64,000 bases of DNA from assembly GCA_019748195.1 (NCBI GenBank), contig JAIEPW010000029.1:32055-96054 (forward strand), in the 5' to 3' direction. Position 1 is the stretch's first letter. Each line of letters starts with the position of its first letter. A program made the translations under genes and the position numbers. The notes beneath the pieces are model-generated. The model had not been told where the DNA came from. It ran no database searches and saw only the letters and a program-made list of their open reading frames with translations. Positions 1-9,279 of the stretch are shown piece after piece. The DNA is from Bryobacteraceae bacterium. Lineage in GTDB: Bacteria > Acidobacteriota > Terriglobia > Bryobacterales > Bryobacteraceae.

Positions 1-1320
1 GTGCTCCGGCTTCACATTCGCGCCCCAGCGGACCATCTTGTCTACCTCGCGCTCCCACTGGGCGCGCGTCAGACGCTGTTGCGACATCATCAGCTCGTCG
101 TGGCACGTAAGGCATGCGCCGCGATAGCCGTCCGGTAACGCGGGCGCGCCCGGCTGCGGGGCGGCCTCCCGCGTCAGCATTTCGGGTGCGGCGGCCACTC
201 GGGCATCCACCTGGTGGACGACGTTCCAGTAGTAGCCGGACGGATTCCATTCCTGCGCGAACGGTTGCGCGTCGCCATTTGCCGCATAGGCGCGAGCCGA
301 TATCTTGGCGCCGCCGGTCTGGCGCGGGGTCCATGCCAGGCTCCAGGGGATGAAGCCAAAGCGACTCCCGGGGGAGAGCTTAGCCGGGATCCAACTCCCG
401 CCACCATCCACCGAGACTTCCACGCGATCCACTTTCGCCAGATCGCCCGCCCATGCCGCACCTCGAATCAGGGTGGGCTTGCCTGCCACCAGCACCGGAC
501 CCCCGGTGCGCGGCGCGGCGACGACGCTTTTCACCTTGAGACTCGTCACCGGCGACATCTGCGCCGGATCCACCGCAGTCCCGGGCGGAACTGCTTTACC
601 TGGATGGCGGTACGCCGTTTTCATAAAGAAACCGTCGAACTCGGCTGTCCGAACTTCAACGTGGCGAAGCCACTTCATCCAACAATCGCCCGCCCAACCT
701 GCCGCAACCACGCGCAGCGGATAACCGTGCGAGGCGGGCAGCGGCTTGCCGTTCATCTCGTAGGCCAGCAGCGTGTTCGGGTCCATCGCCTTGGCCAGCG
801 GCACTCCGCGCTGGAACTTGGGCATCGATCCTACCGGTTCGTCGCAACCGTCGAACAGGACTTCGATGGCCCCCTCTCGCACACCTGCGAGCTTCAAAAC
901 GTCCGCCAGCCTCACCCCGGTCCACTGGGCATTCCCCACGCCGCCGTACTTCCACTGCAATCCGGGCATCGACGGCTCATACAATCCGCGGCCGTTACCG
1001 GCGCATTCCAGCACGGCGGCCAAGTCCACTCTCGGCAGTCTCCGGATTTCGCCGAAAGTGAGTTTCAACGGCTTGGCCACGGCGCCGCCGATCTCCAGCC
1101 GCCATTCCTTCAGGTCCACGCGAGGCGTGTAGTGGTGGGAGCGGACAAAGAAGCGGTCGATGGGCGTGATTTCGTCGAGAAACCCTTCGAGGGGCATCTC
1201 GTAGTCTTCGGGACGCCGCGAAAGCACGATCATGTCGCCGCGCTTGGCCTGACCGGCGGCAAAGGAGGAGACGAGGGGCGCCGCGGCCAAACCCATCAGG
1301 GCCCGGCGGGAAAGCTTCAT
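1..1320 (-). CDS. Sulfite-oxidase-family molybdopterin oxidoreductase with C-terminal heme motif (3' end cut by window)
   Basis: Open from the ATG at 1320 to the window edge, 440 codons without a stop. The N-terminus (MKLSRRALMG then a hydrophobic stretch) is a twin-arginine-type signal, so periplasmic export with a preloaded cofactor is expected. The body reads like the sulfite oxidase fold: LECAGNGR holds the probable molybdenum-ligating Cys, and ASHGYPLR plus AGWAGDCWMKWL match the family's cofactor-binding core; a dimerisation-type beta domain follows. Near the visible C-terminus is CLTCH, a c-type heme motif, so electrons may pass to a fused mono-heme tail. The ATG overlaps the stop of the upstream kinase gene (ATGA), which suggests translational coupling. 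The substrate cannot be told; sulfite or another oxyanion or sulfoxide is possible. Confidence 0.85.
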   Translation of the reverse strand, partial: MKLSRRALMGLAAAPLVSSFAAGQAKRGDMIVLSRRPEDYEMPLEGFLDEITPIDRFFVRSHHYTPRVDLKEWRLEIGGAVAKPLKLTFGEIRRLPRVDLAAVLECAGNGRGLYEPSMPGLQWKYGGVGNAQWTGVRLADVLKLAGVREGAIEVLFDGCDEPVGSMPKFQRGVPLAKAMDPNTLLAYEMNGKPLPASHGYPLRVVAAGWAGDCWMKWLRHVEVRTAEFDGFFMKTAYRHPGKAVPPGTAVDPAQMSPVTSLKVKSVVAAPRTGGPVLVAGKPTLIRGAAWAGDLAKVDRVEVSVDGGGSWIPAKLSPGSRFGFIPWSLAWTPRQTGGAKISARAYAANGDAQPFAQEWNPSGYYWNVVHQVDARVAAAPEMLTREAAPQPGAPALPDGYRGACLTCHDELMMSQQRLTRAQWEREVDKMVRWGANVKPEH

Positions 1321-3149
1321 TGATTCCATTCTATGTTCTGGCTGCGCAATTCGCCGTCGCCGAGTTGCACGGTGAATTGCTGGCGCTGCGCTCCGAGCGT
1401 TACGACGATCGTGTGCGAACCCACGGGCAAAGTCAGCGTCGTGGGTGTTTTCTCGGAATGTTCCTTGCCGTCGATGAGGATTGTGCTGCCCGGCGGATTG
1501 GTGGTGAGACGCAGGCGTCCCACCATGCGAATCAGGTCGACCGTAAGCGACTTGTCGGCGGGTGCGTCGATGATCCGCTGGGCGTCCCGATGGCCCTCCA
1601 GCTTGAAGAGCGCGGCGTGGCGGCCCTTGGTCAGCGGGAGCGCGCAGGGGGTTACACAGCTCAGTTCGGCGTTGCCGTCCACTGTGACCGTTGCTCCGGG
1701 AGGCGACGAGACCAGGGCGAACTCAGCCGGACCGCCCGGTTGGGCCGCGTCGGGTACGACCGGCGTGACTGAGCCGGGCTTCGACGGATCCGGTTTCGGC
1801 CTGTCCACCTGAGCCGTACCGCCCGGTTTGGGCCGGCCTGGTTTCACCGGTTCCGGCTTGGCGGGCTCCGTCTTAACGGGATCCGACGTCGGCTCCACCA
1901 CCGGCGGAGGAGCCGTCATTTTTTGATAGCCGATATAGCCGCCCACGAGCAACACCAGCACGCCGGCCGCCAGCATCGCATTGCGGACCGTGTTGCTTTC
2001 ATGCTCCTCGATGCGCTGCCGCGCCGGCGCGGCGGGCGGTGCGGGCTCCCTCGCGGCGGATTCCGCCGGGCGTAATTCCGCCATGGCCTCGCGGGGAGCG
2101 ATGCGGGTTTCGTCCTGCGGATTTGGAGCGGGCTTGGCGGGCGCTTTCGGTACCGCCACCTCCTCCTGCGTAGTGCCGGTGTCGGGGAGTTTGGGCGCCG
2201 GTACAACCGCCAGGGTCTCGTCATTCTCCGAAAGCTTGGAAGCCGCCGAGTCCGACATCTGCTCGCCCGCGGTAGGAAGGTTCGCGCTGATCCCCCGCGG
2301 CAGCGGCTGCCAGTCCTTGTTCAAGTTCAGCGCCGTGGCCAGAGCCTCGATGAAATCCGTGCAGGTCTGGTAGCGATCCTTGGTTTCCTTCGCCAGCGCC
2401 TTGCGCAAAACGCCGTCCACTTGAGCGTGCAGCGTCGGGTTCAGGCGCTGCGGCGAGCCAGGATCTTCCTTGACGATCTTGAAAAGGAGCGTCGGCAGAT
2501 ACTCGGCCGAAAACGGCTTCTCGCCCGTTAGAACCTCATAAGCGATCACCGCCAGCGCCCACTGATCCGCGCGGCCGTCCACGATGCCGCCATAGATCTG
2601 CTCCGGCGACATGTAGGTGGGCGTGCCCATCATCATGCCGGTCTGGGTCATCTGCTGGGACACGATCTTGGCGACTCCAAAGTCGGTGACCTTGGCGGAG
2701 CCGTCCTCGTGAATCATGATGTTCGCCGGCTTGATGTCGCGGTGAACAATGCCTTTTTTGTGCGCGTAGTCCAGCGCCGCGGCCACCTGCCGGAAGATGC
2801 TGAGCAGCGTCTCCTTGCTGGGTGTCTGCTCCGCCTCCAAGACCTTTTCGAGCGGCGGACCGTTGACGAACTCCATGAAGATGTACGCCAGGCCTTCGTG
2901 CTCGGCGATGTCATAGATCGTTACGATCCCGGGATGGGACAGAATTCCAGCGGATTGCGCTTCCCGGAACAGACGCTCCCGCAGCCGGTCTCTTTCGGCT
3001 GTTTCGGTAAGGTCCGCCAGGCGGATGCTCTTGATGGCGATCTGCCGCCCGATATGCGGATCCTGGGCTAGATACACCACACCCATGGCACCGCGACCGA
3101 GTTCCCGGCTGATCTTGTACCGCCCGATCTGTTCCACGCTTGGAGTCAT
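1317..3149 (-). CDS. Membrane-anchored serine/threonine protein kinase with PEGA domains
   Basis: 610 aa from the ATG at 3149; an in-frame ATG at 3236 would add 29 unconserved-looking residues. The N-terminal kinase domain (about residues 10-265) has the glycine loop GRGAMGVVY, the lysine in AIKSI, the catalytic loop HRDIKPANIM, DFG and the activation segment GTPTYMSPEQ, so it should be active as a Hanks-type kinase in the cytoplasm. A Pro/Ala/Glu-rich linker leads to one membrane helix near residue 400 (LAAGVLVLLVGGYIGY), then a Pro/Lys-rich spacer and two PEGA-like beta modules (SSPPGATVTVDG and TNPPGSTILIDG) that would lie outside. The downstream oxidoreductase starts within its stop codon, so the two are made together; whether one regulates the other is unknown. 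Confidence 0.92.
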   Translation of the reverse strand: MTPSVEQIGRYKISRELGRGAMGVVYLAQDPHIGRQIAIKSIRLADLTETAERDRLRERLFREAQSAGILSHPGIVTIYDIAEHEGLAYIFMEFVNGPPLEKVLEAEQTPSKETLLSIFRQVAAALDYAHKKGIVHRDIKPANIMIHEDGSAKVTDFGVAKIVSQQMTQTGMMMGTPTYMSPEQIYGGIVDGRADQWALAVIAYEVLTGEKPFSAEYLPTLLFKIVKEDPGSPQRLNPTLHAQVDGVLRKALAKETKDRYQTCTDFIEALATALNLNKDWQPLPRGISANLPTAGEQMSDSAASKLSENDETLAVVPAPKLPDTGTTQEEVAVPKAPAKPAPNPQDETRIAPREAMAELRPAESAAREPAPPAAPARQRIEEHESNTVRNAMLAAGVLVLLVGGYIGYQKMTAPPPVVEPTSDPVKTEPAKPEPVKPGRPKPGGTAQVDRPKPDPSKPGSVTPVVPDAAQPGGPAEFALVSSPPGATVTVDGNAELSCVTPCALPLTKGRHAALFKLEGHRDAQRIIDAPADKSLTVDLIRMVGRLRLTTNPPGSTILIDGKEHSEKTPTTLTLPVGSHTIVVTLGAQRQQFTVQLGDGELRSQNIEWNQ

Positions 3150-3245
3150 TCTATCTGATCCGAAACATTCCTCGCCGCTCTTGCTATCGGCAATAAAGCG
3201 CCAACCCGACAGTCGAGGGAGGCTCCGAGGGGTCAAGGCCGCCGG

Positions 3246-4970
3246 TCAGGCCCGCGATGCCGCTCCGGCCGATTGACGTAAGTCCTTCACCACCGCGCGC
3301 ACGGGAGAATATCCCTTGGCCGCTGATTCCGGATCTTCCTCGATGCACAGCACGGCATCAATGATCCCGGCGCCCGTTCCGCTCCAATGCTCCACGCCGT
3401 TCCAAGCCAACGCTTTCCAGCCTCGGAAGAGGAACTTCAGATGCTTATCCTTCATCACTTCCGGCGGTGCAGCCAGCGTCAGCCCCCGCACGGCGAGGAG
3501 CGGATTCGGATTTCCCGCCCCGAACGGCGCCAGCCGCAAAAGCTCCCGCAGGCTGGCCGGGGTGATCTCCGATGCCGGGATCAGCGCGTCCGCCTCAATC
3601 GACGCCACGAAGTCCTCCGGACCCAGGCGCGCCAGGGCATACTCGTTCCAGCGGCGCTCGAATTCGGCAAGGCGGTCCGCGGGCAGGGTCAAACCCGCCG
3701 CCTGGCGATGCCCGCCGAACTTCACGAACAGATCGGACATGGCCTCCAGTGATTCGAGCAGATGGAATTCGCTGATGCTGCGGCCCGAGCCTTGCGCTAG
3801 TCCGTTCTCAATTCCCAGCACGAATACCGGACGTCCGAACTTCTCCACCATCCGGCTGGCGACAATTCCCACCACGCCGCGATGCCAGCCTTCGCCGGCG
3901 AACACCAGGGCCGCGCGGGAATCATCCACTTGCGCCGCCTCGCATTGCTTTTCGATGCTAACCCGGATCGAATCCTCGGTGGCGCGGCGGGCGACGTTCA
4001 ACTCATCTAATCGCGAAGCGATCTCCCGGGCGCGATCGGAGCTGGAGGTTGAGAAAAGCTCGATGACGTCTCGCGCGCTGGCCATCCGTCCCGCCGCGTT
4101 GATCCGCGGAGCCACCTGAAACGCCACCTGGCGTGCCGTGGGGGACACGCCCGGCTCTACGCGCGCGGTGTCCAGCAGCGCGCGCAGCCCGAGGTTCTTC
4201 ACCTCGCGCAGGCCGTCCAAGCCCAGGCGCACCATGACGCGATTCTCGCCGGTCAGCGGCACGACGTCGGCCACGGTGGCGATCGCCACCAGTTTCAGCA
4301 GCGATTCCAGTATGCGAATGCGGCGCGGCGGCGGCCAGTCCATGCGCCCGATCAGCGCCTGCGCGAGCTTGAATACGACGCCCGCACCGCAGAGCTCCTT
4401 GCAGGGGTAAGTGCAAGCCGGCTGGTTGGGATTTAACACCGCGACGGCCGGCGGCAGATCGGCCTCCGGCAGATGGTGATCGGTGACGATGACGTCGATA
4501 TCGAGGTCGCGTGCGTGCCGCACCACATCCGAGGCGCGAATTCCCGTGTCCACGCTAATGATCAACCGGACGCCGCCCTCGGCCGCGCTATCCACCACCT
4601 CGGGCCGCATGCCGTAGCCGTCGCGAAGGCGGTGCGGTAAGTGGAAGTCGGGGCGAGCCCCGCCGCAAAGCTCGATGGCGGTCCGCAGAATCACCACCGA
4701 GCAGGTGCCGTCGACATCGTAGTCGCCGTAGATCAGAATCTTCTCGCGCAGGGCGATCGCCCGCAGCAAGCGCTCCACCGCTTCCCGCATGCCGTGCATC
4801 GCGTACGGATCGAGCAGTTGGGAGAAGGAGGGGTTCAGAAACTTCTCGGCGGCTTCCAGGTCGCGATAGCCGCGGGACCATAGGACTCGCGCGGCGGGAG
4901 CCTGCAGCGACAAGGCGGCCCCCATCCGTCCGATCGCTTCCTCGTTTACTTCCGGCCAGTGCCAGCGCAT
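3246..4970 (-). CDS. recJ: Single-stranded-DNA-specific exonuclease RecJ
   Basis: 574 aa, normal for RecJ. DHH-superfamily metal-binding motifs are present: YGDYDVDGTCS (motif I) near residue 80 and VTDHHLPE (motif III) near 160, then the DHHA1 part with GGHRQAAG near the middle of the C-terminal half and the OB-like GAGNPNP region. The enzyme degrades single-stranded DNA 5' to 3' in recombination and mismatch repair. The start at 4970 (MRWHWPEV) is preferred over an in-frame ATG at 5075 because it shares its A with the stop of the preceding gene (TGATG), a coupled arrangement, and matches the family N-terminus. Confidence 0.95.
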   Translation of the reverse strand: MRWHWPEVNEEAIGRMGAALSLQAPAARVLWSRGYRDLEAAEKFLNPSFSQLLDPYAMHGMREAVERLLRAIALREKILIYGDYDVDGTCSVVILRTAIELCGGARPDFHLPHRLRDGYGMRPEVVDSAAEGGVRLIISVDTGIRASDVVRHARDLDIDVIVTDHHLPEADLPPAVAVLNPNQPACTYPCKELCGAGVVFKLAQALIGRMDWPPPRRIRILESLLKLVAIATVADVVPLTGENRVMVRLGLDGLREVKNLGLRALLDTARVEPGVSPTARQVAFQVAPRINAAGRMASARDVIELFSTSSSDRAREIASRLDELNVARRATEDSIRVSIEKQCEAAQVDDSRAALVFAGEGWHRGVVGIVASRMVEKFGRPVFVLGIENGLAQGSGRSISEFHLLESLEAMSDLFVKFGGHRQAAGLTLPADRLAEFERRWNEYALARLGPEDFVASIEADALIPASEITPASLRELLRLAPFGAGNPNPLLAVRGLTLAAPPEVMKDKHLKFLFRGWKALAWNGVEHWSGTGAGIIDAVLCIEEDPESAAKGYSPVRAVVKDLRQSAGAASRA

Positions 4971-5461
4971 CAGTTGCGGGAAAAATAGCCGCCCATGGAA
5001 TCGTCTTCCTCGCCGTTCAACGAGGGGAAGTACATCTCCAGCGCCTCCTCGATATCCAGGAAATCGGAGAACCAATCGGTTCGAATCTCGAAGACGTAGA
5101 CGCGCGAGTCGACCGTGAAAGAGAGCTCGATGGCGCCGGTGGAGCCGACATGCTTGCGCGCGTCCTTCAGCTTGGATTCCAGCTCGCGCCGTTCGTCGCG
5201 CTCGATGGTCAGGGCTTCCAGCTCCTCGGCGGTCTCGTCGACGGTCTCCGGAGTGAGTTCGGTGGCATGGAAGACCACGATGCGAGCGCCGGCCTTCTCG
5301 GCCGCCTTCAAGAAGCGCCGGTAATCGGGATCCACCTCGACGTTCCAGGCGACCACGCCCGTGCCGTCCAGGTTCGGCGGGATACCCAGAAAGACACCGA
5401 GGTTCGTCCCTTCCAGGTACTCCAAAATCTCGTCTCTCAACCGGTCGAAGTTCTGGGTCAT
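4970..5461 (-). CDS. Conserved small protein upstream of recJ, unknown function
   Basis: 163 aa from ATG 5461 (MTQNFDRLRDEI). A longer in-frame start at 5578 would run into the divergent ankyrin gene and adds an Arg/Pro-rich tail that looks non-coding. The protein is acidic and mixed alpha/beta, with a segment VVAWNVEVDPDYRRFL, a charged helix around residues 80-110 and a C-terminal IRTDWFSDFLDIEEAL. No domain is recognised with certainty. It overlaps the recJ start by one base, so it is in the same transcript and translationally coupled, pointing to a housekeeping context rather than proving a shared function. Confidence 0.75.
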   Translation of the reverse strand: MTQNFDRLRDEILEYLEGTNLGVFLGIPPNLDGTGVVAWNVEVDPDYRRFLKAAEKAGARIVVFHATELTPETVDETAEELEALTIERDERRELESKLKDARKHVGSTGAIELSFTVDSRVYVFEIRTDWFSDFLDIEEALEMYFPSLNGEEDDSMGGYFSRN

Positions 5462-5578
5462 TTGGGCAGCGGCCGCCTTCGGATTTCCCAGCCTAACATG
5501 GCTGCCGCGGACGCGCCTCCGCGGGGCAGGGCGGGCGCTCGGCTTGCGAACCGGCGGCACGGACCTTACAATCGCCAC

Positions 5579-7516
5579 ATGCGATGGTTTGCCTGTCTTG
5601 CACTGTTCAGCGCGATCGGCGGCGCGCAGGAGCAGATCTTCCCGGCGATTCGTGCGGGCGATTCCACCCGGTTGAAGGCGGCCCTGGCTACCCCCGGAGC
5701 GGTGAACCGCGGCGACCCGCTGGGAATCACGCCCCTGATGTATGCGTCGGCGTTCGGGAATGTGGAGTCGCTCAGAATCCTTCTGGACTTCGGCGCGGAG
5801 GTGAATGCGCGGAGCGAAGGCGGCATCACTGCCCTGCTATGGGCGGCTTCCGATCCCGCCAAGGCGAGCCTGCTCGTCGAACGCGGCGCGAATGTGAACG
5901 CCGCCAGCCGCGACAATCGAACTCCGCTGATGGTGGCGGCGATGGCCGGCCAGGAGTCCGTGGTGCGCCTGCTTCTGGACAAGGGCGCCGATATCCAGGC
6001 GCAGGACGCCGCGGGGAATACGCCGTTGATCTGCGCCGCGCTTTCGGGCTCCCCTGTTCTGGTTCGTCTGATGCTGGACAAGGGCGCTGTCCTCGAAGTC
6101 AAGGACCGCCTCGGCAGTAGCGCGCTGGACTTAGCCGCTGACGCGAAGAACCGCGAGGCGATCCCATACCTGCTGGCGAAGGGCGCCGATCCGCGGAGTG
6201 CATCCAGCGCGGCCGGACGGGTGCGGCACGGGGAAGTGCAATTGAAGAAGATCACCGCGCTGATGGCCGCCGCGCCGTATCTGGACCGCGAAACGGTGCG
6301 AGCCTTGATCAAGGCCGGCGCGGATGTGAACGCCCGCGACATCCGCGGGATGACGCCGCTGATGCTGGCGGTGGGAACCGAGACGCAGGACGCGGGAGTG
6401 GTGGAGGAACTGCTTCTTGCGGGAGCCGATGTCCAGGCGAAAAGCGAAGTGGGTGAAACGGTGCTCGATTGGGCGCGCAAGTACCGGAATCCTGCGGTGA
6501 TGAAGCTTCTGGTCCGCGCCGGCGCGAAGGGATCGGAGTCCATGCCCACGCCGCCGAGGCGGCAGAGCAAGCCCTGGCGGGCGCCCGAAGCCGCGGCGAA
6601 AGCGCTCTCGCTGCTGCAGAAGTCCAACGCGCAATTCTTCCGCGAAAGCGGCTGCGTGTCTTGTCACCATCAGCTCATGATCTCGCGGGCGGAAGCTGCG
6701 GCGCGGGATGCGGGGATGAATCTGGACCAGGCATTGCATCAATCCACGCGCACCGCCACGAACGCGGTGTTGCGCGGCCTGCGGAACCCGATGCTGGCGC
6801 TCCTGCCGCCCCCCGGGGATCAGGACAGCGTCAGCGCCTTCCTGGAAACGCTCTTGGCGAACGGCGATCGCGGTCCGCTGGCCGAATCCATGGCCCACTT
6901 CCTGGCGATGCGCCAGCAACCCGACGGCTCCTGGAAACGTGGAGGGGTGTCCCGACCGCCGTCGGAGGAGACCGATGTGTTGCTGACCGCCGCGGCGGTG
7001 CGGCTGCTGAAGCAAGCCGCCTGGCCCGCGCGGCAGGCCGAGTTCGAGCAGCGGATCGCGCGAGCCCGCGCCTGGCTGCTCGAAGTGAAGCCCAAGAGCA
7101 ACACGGATCGCGCTGACCGGCTGGAGGGCTTGGCGGCGGCAGGCGCCGCTCCAGACGACTTGCGGAAGGCTGCGCTGGATTTGTCAGGCCGGCAGCGCCG
7201 CGACGGCGGCTGGAACTCCAGCCCGTATCTCGACAGCGACGCCTATGGAACCGCCCGCGTGCTGTATGCCCTGACGCATGCCGGCGGCATTAGAACCCAG
7301 GACTCCGTGTACCAGCGCGGCGCGGCTTACCTGCTGCGGACGCAGCTCGACGACGGGTCGTGGTACGTGCGCAGCCGCGCCCCCAAGTTCCAGCCCTATT
7401 TTCAGAGCGGGTTTCCGCATGAGCACGATCAATGGATCTCGGTGGCGGCGACAGCGTGGTCCGTGATGGCGCTGGCCCCCGTCGCCGGCGCGCCGCGGTC
7501 CGCCGCGGTACGCTGA
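5579..7516 (+). CDS. Secreted ankyrin-repeat protein fused to a CxxCH motif and an alpha-toroid (terpene-cyclase-like) domain
   Basis: 645 aa from ATG 5579, which begins a clear signal peptide (MRWFACLALFSAIGGAQ). The frame stays open upstream to 5150, but that stretch overlaps the opposite-strand gene. Residues about 25-320 are a stack of ankyrin repeats, with recurring units such as ITPLMYASAFGNVESLRILL. Residues about 350-380 carry GCVSCHH, a c-type heme-binding motif. The C-terminal third has repeated QxxDGSW/DGGW units (QPDGSWKRGG, RDGGWNSS, DDGSWYV), typical of the alpha/alpha toroid of squalene-cyclase and prenyltransferase folds. It probably acts in the periplasm or outside the cell; catalytic activity cannot be claimed. 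The aminotransferase gene follows after 5 bases. Confidence 0.85.
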   Translation: MRWFACLALFSAIGGAQEQIFPAIRAGDSTRLKAALATPGAVNRGDPLGITPLMYASAFGNVESLRILLDFGAEVNARSEGGITALLWAASDPAKASLLVERGANVNAASRDNRTPLMVAAMAGQESVVRLLLDKGADIQAQDAAGNTPLICAALSGSPVLVRLMLDKGAVLEVKDRLGSSALDLAADAKNREAIPYLLAKGADPRSASSAAGRVRHGEVQLKKITALMAAAPYLDRETVRALIKAGADVNARDIRGMTPLMLAVGTETQDAGVVEELLLAGADVQAKSEVGETVLDWARKYRNPAVMKLLVRAGAKGSESMPTPPRRQSKPWRAPEAAAKALSLLQKSNAQFFRESGCVSCHHQLMISRAEAAARDAGMNLDQALHQSTRTATNAVLRGLRNPMLALLPPPGDQDSVSAFLETLLANGDRGPLAESMAHFLAMRQQPDGSWKRGGVSRPPSEETDVLLTAAAVRLLKQAAWPARQAEFEQRIARARAWLLEVKPKSNTDRADRLEGLAAAGAAPDDLRKAALDLSGRQRRDGGWNSSPYLDSDAYGTARVLYALTHAGGIRTQDSVYQRGAAYLLRTQLDDGSWYVRSRAPKFQPYFQSGFPHEHDQWISVAATAWSVMALAPVAGAPRSAAVR

Positions 7517-7521
7517 GTCCT

Positions 7522-8682
7522 ATGGATGAGCTGCTTCGCTGGCGAGCCGAATTCCCGATTCTGGAACGTACGGTCCACCTGATCAACCACTCCCTGGGAG
7601 CGATGCCCAGGCGCACGCGCGACCGCCTGAACGAATTCGCCGACGTCTGGCAAACCCGCGGCATCCGCGCCTGGGAGGAAGGCTGGTGGGACATGCCCGT
7701 CCGTGTCGGCGACCTCATCGGCCGCATCATCGGCGCGGGACCAGGCGAAACCGTGATGCACCAGAACGTATCGGTGGCCAACGCGCTGGTGCTCTCCTGC
7801 TTTGACTGGAGCGCAAAACGCAACAAGCTGGTGACGGATTCGCTGAACTTTCCCTCCAACCTGTACCAGTTTCATGAGCACGCGGGGCAGGGAATGCGCG
7901 TGGCGCGGGTGCCGAGTCCGGATGGCATTCGCGTACCGCTGGATCGGCTCCTGGATGAGATCGACGGCCAGACCGCGCTGGTCTCGATATCGCACGTGAT
8001 CTTCCGCAGCGCCTTCGTGCAGGATATCGCGGCGATCGTGGAGAAGGCCCACTCCGCCGGAGCGATGGTCTGCGCCGATGTTTATCAGTCCGCCGGGGTG
8101 ATGCCGGTGGATGTGCGCGCGTGGGATGTCGACTTCGCCACCGGCGGGTCCGTCAAATGGCTGTGCGGCGGTCCGGGCGCGGGCTTCCTGTACGTGCGCC
8201 GCGATCTGTGGCCGTCGCTCCGTCCCAAGGCGACGGGATGGATGGCGCATCGCGAGCCCTTCGCCTTCTCGGGCGAGCCGATCGAGTACGCCGAGGATGC
8301 TTTTCGCTTCTTGAACGGCACTCCAGGCATCCCCGCGTTGTACTCGGCGATGTCCGGTTACGAGATCATCCTGGAAGCCGGCGTGGAGCGAATTCGCGCC
8401 AAGAGCGTGACGCAAACCGGGCTGTTGATCGAGATGGCCGAAGAAGCGGGTTTTCGCGTGGTATCGCCGAAGGCGCCGGCTGAGCGCGGCGGCAGCATTA
8501 TCCTGGACGTCCCGCACGGCTACGAGGTGACCAAGGAACTCGCGCGGCGGAACTTCCTGGTGGACTTCCGGCCGGGAGCGGGGATTCGCGTCGGGCCGCA
8601 CTTCTACAACACCAACGAGGAGTTGCAACTGCTGTGGCGGGAGATTCGGACCGTGCTGGAGTCAGTGGTGGCGGCGGTTTGA
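7522..8682 (+). CDS. Class V PLP-dependent aminotransferase, kynureninase-like
   Basis: 386 aa from ATG 7522, five bases after the ankyrin gene stop, so co-transcription is likely. The sequence has the fold-type I pattern of class V enzymes: NHSLGAMP near the start, cofactor-region DVYQSAGVMPVDV, and SVKWLCGGPG with the probable Schiff-base lysine. A kynureninase-like C-terminus (RGGSIILDVPHG, FRPGAGIRVGPHFYNTNEE) follows. The reaction is not certain: kynureninase proper, cysteine desulfurase-like or another C-S/C-C lyase would all fit. An in-frame start at 7432 lies inside the upstream gene and was rejected. Confidence 0.85.
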   Translation: MDELLRWRAEFPILERTVHLINHSLGAMPRRTRDRLNEFADVWQTRGIRAWEEGWWDMPVRVGDLIGRIIGAGPGETVMHQNVSVANALVLSCFDWSAKRNKLVTDSLNFPSNLYQFHEHAGQGMRVARVPSPDGIRVPLDRLLDEIDGQTALVSISHVIFRSAFVQDIAAIVEKAHSAGAMVCADVYQSAGVMPVDVRAWDVDFATGGSVKWLCGGPGAGFLYVRRDLWPSLRPKATGWMAHREPFAFSGEPIEYAEDAFRFLNGTPGIPALYSAMSGYEIILEAGVERIRAKSVTQTGLLIEMAEEAGFRVVSPKAPAERGGSIILDVPHGYEVTKELARRNFLVDFRPGAGIRVGPHFYNTNEELQLLWREIRTVLESVVAAV

Positions 8683-8769
8683 GCGCGTGAAAGCCAGGGT
8701 CTTTCAACTGATGCCCATCGGACCATTCGGCCGCTGGAGTGAGGGGCGGGGCACGCGGACTTTTTCGTC

Positions 8770-8811
8770 GCGGGGGAAGGATTTGACCCTCGACCTTTGG
8801 GTTATGAGCCG
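8770..8811 (-). repeat. Partial copy of the 3' half of tRNA-fMet
   Basis: About 42 bases nearly identical to the 3' half of the intact tRNA-fMet at 11468-11544: acceptor 3' strand, T arm, variable loop and anticodon arm, with one base deletion and one substitution by hand alignment. Homology stops just past the anticodon loop, and the 5' half (D arm, acceptor 5' strand) is not recognisable, so it is not a functional tRNA. Upstream bases (8745-8769) also weakly resemble the flank of the intact gene. It lies in the same orientation as the intact tRNA. Confidence 0.8.
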
Positions 8812-9279
8812 ATTGGCGCGGTGGAGTGCTACACACCGTCAGTGGTTTCTAGCAAATGGCGTACGAGACAGCGAGTCGGGCCGAAAGCGCCTAGTTCCCA
8901 GCCACGGGCACAGAGTCTGGCCCAATCAAAATCTCTCATTTTGGTTTTATGGACAGCTCCGATCCATGCACTCGCAAGTTCAAGGGCGCTGAGTTCGAAC
9001 CAAGCGGTAGGATGCGTCTTCTTTCAGCCATTGTCGTCCGCTCCCGAACCAGGGTGGGAGCACCGCGGCCGAAACAGTTCGCGCCCCGGCGGGTCCCACC
9101 CGCCAACAATACCGGTTGCGGCATGGGTTACTTGTGGGACGCTGCTCGACTAGTCGTTTCCTACCCTCTCGCGTGGACGGCAATGTGAGGAAGAGTCCCT
9201 GGTTCGTTGTTCGTGAATGTGTGCGTCCATGTTGGGGCTCGACCCAGAAGTTGGGCTTGGTTCACCCTGACTCCCCGCA
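8812..9279. other. Intergenic stretch without a recognisable gene
   Basis: About 470 bases between the tRNA fragment and the serine hydrolase gene. Only short overlapping frames with improbable composition are open. It lies inside the interval bounded by the two tRNA-fMet 3' halves and could be decayed element sequence, but no integrase or transposase remnant was recognised. Confidence 0.5.

Noticed and set aside
3246..5075. Longer recJ with ATG 5075
   Set aside because: The extra 35 residues overlap the upstream gene in full and do not look like RecJ; the TGATG junction at 4970 is better.
5150..5578. N-terminal extension of the ankyrin gene
   Set aside because: It lies antisense to the conserved gene before recJ, is poor in protein-like composition, and a clear signal peptide starts at 5579.
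8960..9030. TTCGAACC near 8994 as a possible second tRNA T-arm
   Set aside because: No acceptor or anticodon arm can be paired around it.
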